Source of the DNA: CAYRVF01 sp964427535
GTDB lineage: Bacteria; Chloroflexota; Ktedonobacteria; Ktedonobacterales; JADMIN01
Length of the DNA: 36,169 nucleotides
Direction of reading: 5' to 3'
Assembly (NCBI GenBank): GCA_964427535.1
Contig: CAYRVF010000045.1
Location: forward strand, 1 to 36,169
Both the position numbers and the translations under genes were made by a program. The notes under the pieces are model-generated. The model did not search any database. It saw nothing but the letters and a program-made list of their open reading frames with translations, and was not told the DNA's origin. Of this stretch, positions 16,091-23,140 are shown piece by piece. How positions within the stretch are numbered: the stretch's first letter is position 1; each line of letters begins with the position of its first letter.

Positions 16091-16795
16091 ATGGATGAGC
16101 GTGCAGCGACATCTCCCCACTCCCCTACCTGGCTGGACCTCTACGACTACCGTGAGCGGGTGTCAGCGCTTTACCGCGAGCGCGCGGCGCACCTGCGGCA
16201 CGGCGATGATCCCGCCGACGTCGCACGGCACTTCCGTACGGGCAAAGACGCGCTCTTCGCCCGGCATCCCCAGTCCGCGCTGGACGAACAGCGGCGCCGC
16301 ACGTTTTCCGGCTTGTCCTACTTCCCGTACGATCCGGCGTTCGCCGTCCCCGCTATCCTCACGCCCATCGCCGACGACACAGACCAGACGTTGGAGGCCA
16401 GCGGCGCGCACAGCATGCGCTTCCGGCTCGCCGGGCGTATGCGCTTCACGCTGGACCAGTCAGAGCACGAGCTCGCGGTGTACTGGATCGACGTCTACGG
16501 CGGCGGTCTGTTTCTGCCCTTCCGCGACGCAACCAGCGGACAGGAGACGTACGGCGGCGGGCGGTATCTGTTCGACACAGTGAAGGGCAGCGACTTTCTG
16601 CGCCTGGATGCGGAGGGCGCTCTCGAAGACGTCTCGTCGGGAATGGGCTACGCAGGCGGGCGTATCCTGCTCGACTTCAACTACGCGTACAATCCGTCCT
16701 GCGCGTATGATGCGCGCTGGGTCTGCCCGCTGGCGCCATCCGAGAACCGGCTTCCCGTCGCCGTGCGCGCGGGAGAGCGAAGCTATCACCTGTAG
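16091..16795 (+). CDS. DUF1684 family protein
   Basis: The whole protein follows the DUF1684 pattern. An N-terminal helix reads YRERVSALYRERAAHLRHG, followed by FRTGKDALFARHPQSAL, FSGLSYFPYDP, LFLPFRDATSGQETYGGGRY, ILLDFNYAYNPSCAYD and CPLAPSENRLPVAVRAGE. The function is unknown. The conserved Cys, Tyr and Asp residues in the last block are present. The ATG at 16091 (GAGG six bases before) is preferred over 16061. No membrane segment is visible. It has no evident operon partner. A -10-like TATACT (16845-16850) lies between it and the next gene. Confidence 0.92.
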   Translation: MDERAATSPHSPTWLDLYDYRERVSALYRERAAHLRHGDDPADVARHFRTGKDALFARHPQSALDEQRRRTFSGLSYFPYDPAFAVPAILTPIADDTDQTLEASGAHSMRFRLAGRMRFTLDQSEHELAVYWIDVYGGGLFLPFRDATSGQETYGGGRYLFDTVKGSDFLRLDAEGALEDVSSGMGYAGGRILLDFNYAYNPSCAYDARWVCPLAPSENRLPVAVRAGERSYHL

Positions 16796-16918
16796 ATGTC
16801 GTTAAATGCCATTGGATGCCGTCACCGTATTGTTCCTGCCGGCGTATACTCCAGAGAAGAGGGGACGTCAGTCAGCAGACGTACACTTGGCGCCCCAACA
16901 CGATGAAGGCAGACACCT

Positions 16919-17971
16919 ACGGCAGCCACTGAACGAGAACGCACGCCGCCATCTGGCAGCGCGACCGCGACGCCCGACTACTACGCGGCGCTCGGTCTGA
17001 CACCCGACGCCAGCGCGGATGAGGTGCATCGCGCGTACCGGACGCTGGCCAAGCTGTGGCATCCCGACCGCTACCTCTCGGCGCCAGACGCGCTGCGCGG
17101 CCGTGCGGAGCGCCGCATGCGGGCGCTGAACCGCGCCTACGACGTGCTGCGGACCCCAGCATCGCGCCGGGCGTACGATCGCTCGCGCGGACTCTCTCCG
17201 TTAGAGCACGCCTACGACGATATGCCGTCGCAGGCGTCCTACGCCTACGAGTCCGCGTATGCCTCTGAGGATGCGCGGCCGCGTGCCACGAATGGGGCAG
17301 GCACCTTCGTTGGTATCATGTGCAGCGTGATCGCGGTGGCGCTGACAGGGCGTCTCTTGCTGGGCGGCGATTCGGGATGGAGTTTCTTTCTCGTCATGAC
17401 GGTGCTTTTCGCGGCGCTCGCGGGCGCGGCCCTGGCATTCGACGCCAACTCGCCGCTGGCACGCGCGGCCAACTCCTGGGCGCATGGCGAGCCTCATGAC
17501 ATGCACGAGGCGGGTATTGACGTGAACCGGTCCTTCTCGGGCGCACACGTTCACGACGCCGCGATGCCGGGCATGCAGGGCAGCGACGATGAGCCTTCGG
17601 AAAGCGACGTCTCTGAAGAGGAATTTCAGGTGCTCGTGGACGAAGCCGTCGCGCTCCTGCCAGAGCGGTTCCGCCGCGAGATGCCCAATGTCCACGTGCG
17701 CGTCGTCGACGAGCCTGACGTCGAGACGCTCAGGACCGCGGGCGTGCCAGAGGGACATACGCTCCTCGGCCTATTCACGGGCGTGCCGCTTACCCGGCAG
17801 CATGCGGCGGGCGCGATGCCAGAAGTCATCACGGTCTATCGGGGACCCATCACCCGCCTATGCGGTGACGACCCAGACCGCATCCGCGAGCAGGTGCAGC
17901 GTGTAGTGGTCCACGAGGTCGCGCACCACTTCGGCATCGACCACGACGACATGCCCGAGTGGGTCAAATAA
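16919..17971 (+). CDS. J-domain / two-TM / zincin-like metallopeptidase fusion, start codon unclear
   Basis: The N-terminus is a J domain (DYYAALGLTPDASADEVHRA, HPD at residues 48-50, then the LNRAYDVLRTP helix) that would recruit an Hsp70. Two hydrophobic helices follow at about residues 126-148 and 155-174. The last 125 residues match the zincin-like metallopeptidase type 1 family, including LLGLFTGVPL, EVITVYRGPI and the zinc site HEVAHHFGIDH (H332, E333, H336, H342). Both soluble parts should face the cytoplasm. There is no in-frame ATG, GTG or TTG before the J domain. GTG 17024 lies inside it and would remove helix I. An ACG at 16919 follows AAGG by nine bases and gives the coordinates used here. 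ATG 16903 is one frame off and stops at 16930. It converges with the phosphatase gene with no base between the stops. Confidence 0.85.
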   Translation, partial: TAATERERTPPSGSATATPDYYAALGLTPDASADEVHRAYRTLAKLWHPDRYLSAPDALRGRAERRMRALNRAYDVLRTPASRRAYDRSRGLSPLEHAYDDMPSQASYAYESAYASEDARPRATNGAGTFVGIMCSVIAVALTGRLLLGGDSGWSFFLVMTVLFAALAGAALAFDANSPLARAANSWAHGEPHDMHEAGIDVNRSFSGAHVHDAAMPGMQGSDDEPSESDVSEEEFQVLVDEAVALLPERFRREMPNVHVRVVDEPDVETLRTAGVPEGHTLLGLFTGVPLTRQHAAGAMPEVITVYRGPITRLCGDDPDRIREQVQRVVVHEVAHHFGIDHDDMPEWVK

Positions 17972-18736
17972 TCAGCCACCCGACTGGTCACTGACGGCGA
18001 CTGTAGGTTGCTCCACGGTCGTGGTCCGCGGCATCCAGGAGGCGGGGGAAGTCCAGTTGTAGGCGAGCAGCGTGGGCCGCATACGTGGGCTCGGTTGATA
18101 GGCGAGCACCGTGAGTGACGCGTTGTCGCTGTTGATCAATGGAATGCCCTCAGCAGGAATGCTCAGGTAATGCGCGACGAGCAGCTTCACCAGATCGCCA
18201 TGCGTCACCAGCGCCACCCATTCGCCCACGTTGGGCGCGCGACGCCAGCGCTCCGCCGCGCGTACCGCCCGCCGCTGCACCTGAACGAAGCTCTCTACTC
18301 CGTTTGGCGCGCGTGTAGGATCGTCGGTGTAGCGACGCCAGACGCGGCTCTTTGCGTCCAGCTCCTCCCAGTTCTGTCCGCTGTACGGTCCGTAATCGGT
18401 GTCGAGCAGGTCATCGTCGAAGCGGACGAGCAGGTTGCGCCCCTGATTGAGATAGGCAGCGGTTTCGAGCGTGCGCTGCAAGGGCGAGGCAACGATGGAG
18501 GTCAGTGGCAGATCCCGAATGGCCTCGGCCAGCGCCTGAGCCTCGGCTTTCCCTCGTTCGTTGAGCGCCACACCAGGGAGCTGGCCTGGCAGCAGACGCC
18601 TGACGTCGTAGTCCGTCTCGCCATGCCGCACGAGCACGAGCTTACGCCAGCCCGCGAAGTCGTCGAGCTGAAGGTCGCGCCCGAATGCGCGTCGCTTGGT
18701 CACCAGTCGCAACACCATCGTCTCGCGGCCGTCCAT
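17972..18736 (-). CDS. Histidine phosphatase (phosphoglycerate mutase-like)
   Basis: This is a branch-1 histidine phosphatase. The catalytic RHG motif is R37-H38-G39 (KLVLVRHGETDY), followed by LNERGKAEAQALAEAI, the substrate-pocket SPLQRTLETAAYL and the second catalytic His in VALVTHGDLVKLL. Substrates in this family range from phosphoglycerate to cobalamin intermediates and sugar phosphates, and none can be chosen here. The ATG at 18736 is supported by AAGGAG and by a promoter whose start point (near 18776) excludes the in-frame Met at 18811. The C-terminal 40 residues are an unconserved Pro/Thr-rich tail. Confidence 0.93.
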   Translation of the reverse strand: MDGRETMVLRLVTKRRAFGRDLQLDDFAGWRKLVLVRHGETDYDVRRLLPGQLPGVALNERGKAEAQALAEAIRDLPLTSIVASPLQRTLETAAYLNQGRNLLVRFDDDLLDTDYGPYSGQNWEELDAKSRVWRRYTDDPTRAPNGVESFVQVQRRAVRAAERWRRAPNVGEWVALVTHGDLVKLLVAHYLSIPAEGIPLINSDNASLTVLAYQPSPRMRPTLLAYNWTSPASWMPRTTTVEQPTVAVSDQSGG

Positions 18737-18782
18737 GTCTCGCTGCTCCTTGTGCAAATCGGTGCCTGCCAGCTTCGCGGCC

Positions 18783-18811
18783 ATTGTAGCAGAGGAAGGG
18801 AACGTAGACAA
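18783..18811 (-). promoter_or_regulatory. Promoter for the histidine phosphatase
   Basis: On the minus strand TTGTCT (18811-18806), 17 bp, TACAAT (18788-18783). The -10 matches five of six consensus bases. The leader to the ATG at 18736 is about 40 nt. Confidence 0.6.
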
Positions 18812-18827
18812 TAGTTGCGCTCAGGCC

Positions 18828-18866
18828 GAGTCTCCCCCTACCCGCCTCCCCGGGAATCGAGAGGCA
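18828..18866. repeat. C/G-rich dispersed intergenic repeat, copy 4 (partial)
   Basis: TCTCCCCCTACCCGCCTCCC matches the reverse complement of the copy at 20452-20500 over its first 20 bases. The second, complementary half is weak here (GAATCGAGAGG). Confidence 0.45.
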
Positions 18867-18996
18867 CGGTGGCGCGAGTACACACGGAGAGGTTGTGGTC
18901 TCGTCCGGGTGAGCAGACTTCGTGGTCACGGCGTCCACGCGCAGATTCACCCGCCCGTCGTCTTTTCACATCGCGAAATACGGCTGGCGCTTTCCC

Positions 18997-19024
18997 TTGA
19001 CAGGCAAAGTCGGAGACGTATACT
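18997..19024 (+). promoter_or_regulatory. Near-consensus promoter far upstream of the GYD gene
   Basis: A perfect TTGACA (18997-19002) is followed after 16 bp by TATACT (19019-19024), five of six. It is the best sigma-70-type match I noticed in the window. The predicted start near 19031 lies about 330 bases before the first gene. Confidence 0.7.
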
Positions 19025-19030
19025 GAGCGC

Positions 19031-19340
19031 AAATCTTGTGTATGCACAGGCGGGCGATTCCCTCTGCCTATCGGTTGAGTGTCCTGGTTTGACCTCTCGT
19101 TCACTATGACGCAGCCAGTCCCGCGATGCCGTCTGTGGCCCGCAGACAGACAAACATACACGGCGGTGAAGCGGTCCGCACCAGCGCATCGGCTCTATCC
19201 GATGAGGAGCGGCCAGTCGCTAGTGTCAGCGCGAGGGCGGGCGCTGGTCACTAGAGCACGGCTCCGGACCCGCACTGAGAGCCTGTCGCCCACATGTCTC
19301 CGAGGGTGTGGTGTCGTTCGTGAGCAACATCCGCGTCATC
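19031..19340 (+). ncRNA. Candidate structured non-coding RNA or long leader
   Basis: There is no convincing gene between the promoter at 18997 and the GYD gene at 19360. The strand contains several hairpins: GTCTG/CAGAC (19131-19147), CATCGG/CCGATG (19187-19204) and a long two-part stem at 19220-19254 (CTAGTG and CAGCGC pairing with GCGCTG and CACTAG around an 8-base loop). A possible GGCTC/GAGCC stem follows near 19260-19285. No conserved tmRNA, RNase P, SRP or known riboswitch signature was recognised. It could be a cis-acting leader of the GYD gene or a separate RNA. Confidence 0.35.
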
Positions 19341-19359
19341 GTTCTGAAAGGAGTTCCGC

Positions 19360-19692
19360 ATGGCGCACTATCTCGTACAGCTCGCCTACACTCCTGAGGC
19401 ATGGGCGGCCCAGATATCCAACCCGCAGGATCGCACTCAGGTTGTCCGGCCGTTACTCGAGAAGATGGGCGCACGCTTTGAGGCAGCCTATCTGGCATTC
19501 GGCAAATATGACGCCATCTATATCATGGAAGCGCCCGACAACGTGAGCGCCGCGGCGGTGTCACTGGCTATCAGCGCTGGTGGCGGAGTGAAAACGATGG
19601 AGACGACGGTGCTCTTGACAGTCGAAGAGGGACTCCAGGCGTCGCGCCGGGCAGGCGCGGCCGCCTCGGTCTATACTCCACCGAGGCGCTGA
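19360..19692 (+). CDS. GYD-domain protein, 110 aa
   Basis: This is a small alpha/beta protein of the GYD family, named for a Gly-Tyr-Asp motif. Here the corresponding segment is AYLAFGKYDAIYIMEAPDNV. It is followed by VSLAISAGGGVKTMETTVLL, which matches the family end. Family members are dimeric ferredoxin-like folds of unknown role. AAGGAG precedes the ATG by eight bases. The C-terminal 20 residues are extra. A long, structured upstream region carries a strong promoter. Confidence 0.9.
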   Translation: MAHYLVQLAYTPEAWAAQISNPQDRTQVVRPLLEKMGARFEAAYLAFGKYDAIYIMEAPDNVSAAAVSLAISAGGGVKTMETTVLLTVEEGLQASRRAGAAASVYTPPRR

Positions 19693-19766
19693 GCCAACGG
19701 CAGACAAGGGCAGCGCCATCGACGCTATAGCAGTGTAGGTCCGGCAGCGCCTCGTGTGTGAGCGTG

Positions 19767-20291
19767 TCAGGCGTCCGCTTCATCCGACGCGGCAGCAGTC
19801 GGGCCGAAGAAGTCGTCTTCCCAGTAAAAGTGGCCGATACCCGCGTTGCGGGCGAAGAGCCGGTCAGCCTCGCTGTCGCCGACCATGATCGAGGAGCGTA
19901 GATCAAGGCCGTAGCGGTCGCGCGCCTCATACGCCATGCCTGGGCTGGGCTTGCGGCAGGGAGCGCCGCGCCGGTATGCCGCGACGGTGCCGTACGGATG
20001 GTACGGACAGTAGAGGATGAGGTCGAAGAGGCCGGGAGCCAGCTCAGTCCGCAGGTGGTCGTTGATCGCCCGCACGTCATCTTCGCTGAGAGTGCCGAAC
20101 GCGACGCCGCCCTGGTTCGTCGCACCGATGATGTGGTAGCCGCGCGCCCGGTATTCCGCCAGCCGATCGGCGACATTGGGCCGCAGGCGCTGGTCCCACG
20201 GCTCAACCGGATGCACGCGCCCCGAGAGGGTTTCGCGCACGGTTCCATCCAGGTCCACGAACAAGGCACGGGGCCGTCTTCCGTCGTCCAC
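19767..20291 (-). CDS. HAD-IIIA phosphatase, GmhB / histidinol-phosphatase type
   Basis: The HAD motifs are all present: DLDGT with nucleophile D13 and acid D15, TNQ in HIIGATNQGG, Lys in APCRKPSPGM and VGDSEADRLFARNAG. The paired Cys/His segments LYCPYHPYG and APCRKP are the zinc-binding loop of D-glycero-D-manno-heptose-1,7-bisphosphate 7-phosphatases and related enzymes. Other heptose genes are not in the window, so the substrate is open. GTG 20291 with GGGAG upstream is preferred over GTG 20303. It is about 350 bp from the next leftward gene and probably monocistronic. Confidence 0.88.
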   Translation of the reverse strand: MDDGRRPRALFVDLDGTVRETLSGRVHPVEPWDQRLRPNVADRLAEYRARGYHIIGATNQGGVAFGTLSEDDVRAINDHLRTELAPGLFDLILYCPYHPYGTVAAYRRGAPCRKPSPGMAYEARDRYGLDLRSSIMVGDSEADRLFARNAGIGHFYWEDDFFGPTAAASDEADA

Positions 20292-20451
20292 GCTGTCTCC
20301 CACCGAGCCGCGTAGCCGTCACCCACCGGGCACAGCGCACCCAGCCTTCCGTGACGGCACGGTCTATTTCTCCCCGCATTGTACACGGACACGGCGCGGT
20401 CGCGCACCCCCTGAAGACAGCGCCTGCCCTGCCCTTGGCCCGTCCTTTCGT

Positions 20452-20500
20452 CTCACGACCCCTCCTCTGAGAGGGGAGGGGGTAGGGGGAGAGGTCGGCC
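20452..20500. repeat. C/G-rich dispersed intergenic repeat, copy 5
   Basis: CCCCTCCTCTGAGAGGGGAG is followed by GGGGTAGGGGGAGAGGTC. It contains a CCCCTC/GAGGGG hairpin and is shared in outline with the copies at 15291-15333 and 18828. It lies in the gap of about 350 bases between 20292 and 20640, in which I see no gene. Confidence 0.55.
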
Positions 20501-20640
20501 CGTCGCCCCAAGATGACCGCCCATCGCGTCACAGGCAGGTGCAAACGGGGTTCCGCGCCTGTCACAGCACGAGCCAGGACCACCGCTCCCGTTCTGCGAT
20601 GGCCCTGGCTCGCACGCGAACTCTCCGCGACGGAGAGCGC

Positions 20641-20901
20641 TTAGGGCTGCGCGTAGGTCGTGCTGCCGGAAGACGCCGACGTGGGGGACTGGCTTCCCAG
20701 ATTCCCGTTGGACGCGCTGTCGCGCATCTCCTGCACCCGCTGCTGGCCCTGCTGCATGAGGCCCTGCCCTTGCTGCATCAGGCCCTGGAACTGCTCCATG
20801 AACTGCGCGCGGCGCTCCTCGCCATTCTCTGGATCCCAGTAGTACGCGAGCGCGGCGCCAATCGCCAACGTGAACAGTGTCCTTCGTAGACCACGGAACA
20901 T
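20641..20901 (-). CDS. Small YtxH-like protein, 86 aa
   Basis: A short hydrophobic N-terminal helix (FTLAIGAALAYYW) is followed by DPENGEERRAQF, the junction typical of YtxH-type small membrane-associated proteins. A Gln/Met-rich amphipathic repeat (QGLMQQGQGLMQQGQQ) and a Ser-rich tail follow. The ATG at 20901 has AAGGAGAG upstream; the in-frame Met at 20964 does not. Function unknown; in Firmicutes YtxH relatives are stress-induced. Confidence 0.7.
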   Translation of the reverse strand: MFRGLRRTLFTLAIGAALAYYWDPENGEERRAQFMEQFQGLMQQGQGLMQQGQQRVQEMRDSASNGNLGSQSPTSASSGSTTYAQP

Positions 20902-21027
20902 AGTTGCTCTCCTTCTCTCCCTCTGCCGAAACTGGCGCGCGAACACTCCGCGCACGCGCCGCATCTACACGTTCGGCGCGCGTGTATGTCCGCTTCCCTA
21001 CTTAGGACGAATCATCCACGCGGCCCG

Positions 21028-21468
21028 CTACGGTGTCACCGATGAATCATCCGCTCGATCGAGACGCTCCGGATTCGTGACACCGCGCAATCTGTTCCAG
21101 AGCAGGTAATCGACCGACGATTTGGCGACGTATGCATGCCCTGGCTGGGCTTCGATATCGCCACGCGATTTGAACTCACCGCGCTCAGGATAGAGCAGAT
21201 CGATGTATGTGGCGCCCTCTTCGAGCAGGCTCCCGTCCGGCACAATCGGAATCGCCTTCAAGTCGGCGGCCGTGAATCCCCGCGCTTTCAGCAGATTGTG
21301 CAGGTATTTCTCATTGTCCGCCGTGAAGATCGGCTCCTTCTCCGGATGTGGGCCGTTCGCCCCGGAGTTCTGCCCCTCCAGCCAGTCTGGATTCAGATCG
21401 GCGGTCCAGCGGTCGGGCAGTTGCGAGGGCGGGCGGTTCGTCGTCTCGGGCTGTTGTTGCTCCGGCAT
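21028..21468 (-). CDS. Uncharacterised soluble protein, 146 aa
   Basis: The family is not recognised. The first 50 residues are polar and Pro/Asn/Gln-rich, probably disordered. A compact-looking part follows: NEKYLHNLLKARGFTAADLK, then IPIVPDGSLLEEGATYIDLL. The ATG directly follows the stop of the upstream gene (TAGATG), with GAGGGG eight bases upstream inside that gene. Translation of the two is probably coupled. Confidence 0.75.
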   Translation of the reverse strand: MPEQQQPETTNRPPSQLPDRWTADLNPDWLEGQNSGANGPHPEKEPIFTADNEKYLHNLLKARGFTAADLKAIPIVPDGSLLEEGATYIDLLYPERGEFKSRGDIEAQPGHAYVAKSSVDYLLWNRLRGVTNPERLDRADDSSVTP

Positions 21469-21768
21469 CTAGTGCCCCCTCGTCTCCGTACTCTCGTTCG
21501 AGTCGCTGCCCGTGCGCTCCTTGCGATCCAGCGCACGCGCCGCGGAGTTCGCCTCGTGCGTCACGTAGTGGCGCGTATCGGGGTCCCACTCATTCTTGGC
21601 AACGGGCGGCTTCTTCCCCGGATCCTCGTGAAGCGCCGCCTGCTTCTTGTACGTCTCCCGCTTCTTCGGCGTCCCAGTGGTGATCGGCGTGCTCTTCTCG
21701 TGTTTGTTGTGCCCCGGCGAGATGCGTGGGTCGTGGTCGTCGTGCTTGTGCTGCCCTTGCTTTGCCAT
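21469..21768 (-). CDS. Small, very hydrophilic Lys/His-rich protein, 99 aa
   Basis: The family is not recognised. The sequence is dominated by Lys, His, Asp, Glu, Thr and Pro with almost no hydrophobic residues (MAKQGQHKHDDHDPRISPGH, then KKRETYKKQAALHEDPGKKP), so it is probably disordered in isolation. Such composition is seen in desiccation or stress-related hydrophilins, but that is only an analogy. AAGGAG precedes the ATG at 21768. It is the first gene of a coupled pair with 21028-21468. Confidence 0.7.
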   Translation of the reverse strand: MAKQGQHKHDDHDPRISPGHNKHEKSTPITTGTPKKRETYKKQAALHEDPGKKPPVAKNEWDPDTRHYVTHEANSAARALDRKERTGSDSNESTETRGH

Positions 21769-22140
21769 GCGCTGTTCTCCTTCCAGCGTGTGGGTGTGGT
21801 CCCCCTGTCTTCCCGGCTCTTCGTCTCTGGCCGCACGTCGTGGGCCAGTGAGTGAGATAATGGAAGATAGAGCGACTGGAAAGAGAACGTCCGCATAACA
21901 CGGACCGCGACTGCCGAAATACCCTGGTCGCTTGCGTGAGTTCGTTCCCATCACCGGCAACTTTTATGCCAGCCCGTGACAGCCGAAGTCGTGCGGTGGC
22001 GCACTGCCCGCCAGGCATCCTGGCATGCGTGTTGCACGCTTTCGACCTAGATACATGTCACGAGTGGGCGCAGACGTGGGGAGTTCCGCCGTCCTGCCCC
22101 AGGGGCAGCATGCGCGGACTACCAGAATGGGAGGACAGGC

Positions 22141-22917
22141 ATGCAACGGGATTTCGATACAGGGGCGCAGACACCTCTCGCCGAGGAGATCGTGCGCCAG
22201 TTGCACGATCAGCGAGGCGTGGAAATTGCCGCCGCCGAGAACGACAAAGAGATCTTCTTGAGCGGGAGGGTGCCCACTCAACGCGACAAGGCTGAGGCGC
22301 ACGCGCTCGCCGCACGCCTCGCCCACGGCAAAAAAGTCGTCGATACGCTGCTGGTCGAGGAAATCCTGCCAGACGACTATACCGAGGAATCTGTGGAGGA
22401 CCTCGCCGACGCGGACAGGCCCGAAAACGTGCTCGGCGTGGACACGAACGACGACCCCGACGCGTACTTGAACGACCAAGGGCTCAATACGGACGAGCTT
22501 CAATCCGCCGATTCGGGCGCGGCGGAAGATCTCAACAACCCAGGCGATATCTTCGAGTCCCAGGATGACGACGGGACGTTCTTCCCGCCCACAGACCCCG
22601 TCATCGGCGTCGATGAGGACGGCAACACCACGGTCGTCAACGGCTTCGCTCCCACGTCTGAGTCCGACCAGGAAGTCGAGCCGTCCTATGAGGACGCGCA
22701 GCCCGGTGACGAAGCGCTGGTCGATGCGGTGCTGCGCGAGCTGCGCGAGGACGCGACTACGACCGACCTGCGCATCCGGGTGGCCGCCAATCAGGGCGTG
22801 GTGTATCTGCGCGGCACCGTGCCGACAGTCGAGGATAGCGACAACGCCGAGTCGGTGGCCTCCAACGTTCCTGGCGTGCGTGAGGTCATCGAGCAATTGA
22901 CCGTGTCGGACGAGTGA
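22141..22917 (+). CDS. Two-BON-domain protein, 258 aa
   Basis: BON domains sit at both ends: residues about 10-75 (LAEEIVRQLHDQRGVEIAAA, IFLSGRVPTQRDKAEAHALA) and about 185-256 (DEALVDAVLRELREDATTTD, GVVYLRGTVPTVEDSDNAES, PGVREVIEQL). A very acidic linker of about 105 residues joins them. BON domains bind phospholipid surfaces or other proteins. There is no signal peptide, so it is predicted to be cytoplasmic, unlike OsmY. GGGAGG lies before the ATG. It is transcribed divergently from the 21768 operon. Confidence 0.9.
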   Translation: MQRDFDTGAQTPLAEEIVRQLHDQRGVEIAAAENDKEIFLSGRVPTQRDKAEAHALAARLAHGKKVVDTLLVEEILPDDYTEESVEDLADADRPENVLGVDTNDDPDAYLNDQGLNTDELQSADSGAAEDLNNPGDIFESQDDDGTFFPPTDPVIGVDEDGNTTVVNGFAPTSESDQEVEPSYEDAQPGDEALVDAVLRELREDATTTDLRIRVAANQGVVYLRGTVPTVEDSDNAESVASNVPGVREVIEQLTVSDE

Positions 22918-23004
22918 TCGCCACCAGCGCCAGCCACTCGCCTCAGCCAGTCCAGGCGGGTCCGCGTGAACGTTCGGACGACCGTATTCCAGCGGATTTC
23001 TGCC

Positions 23005-23033
23005 TGGCCTGGCACGGCGACGGATGATACAAT
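23005..23033 (+). promoter_or_regulatory. Extended -10 promoter candidate for hflX
   Basis: TACAAT at 23028-23033 with TG one base upstream (TGATACAAT) and a poor -35 (TGGCCT, 23005-23010) 17 bp away. It leaves a leader of about 100 nt. Confidence 0.45.
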
Positions 23034-23140
23034 ACGGCAAAGATTTCAGAGGCACGGACGTGGTGGAGAGAGACAGAGCCCGTTGCCGCTGACAGGGCGG
23101 CGAGCGAGCACCATCCATCACACATGCAGGAGGAAAGCCT

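Noticed and set aside
16806..17000. Small plus-strand frame before the J-zincin gene
   Set aside because: No ribosome site and no recognisable protein. It overlaps the J-domain coding sequence in another frame.
18815..19359. tRNA, tmRNA, RNase P or SRP RNA in the gene-free stretch
   Set aside because: I looked for the T-loop, the tmRNA TTCGAC start, the RNase P core and the SRP GGAAG loop and found none.
19079..19546. Plus-strand frame overlapping the structured region and the GYD gene
   Set aside because: It has no ribosome site and an Arg/Ser/Pro-rich random composition, and it overlaps a clear GYD gene in another frame.
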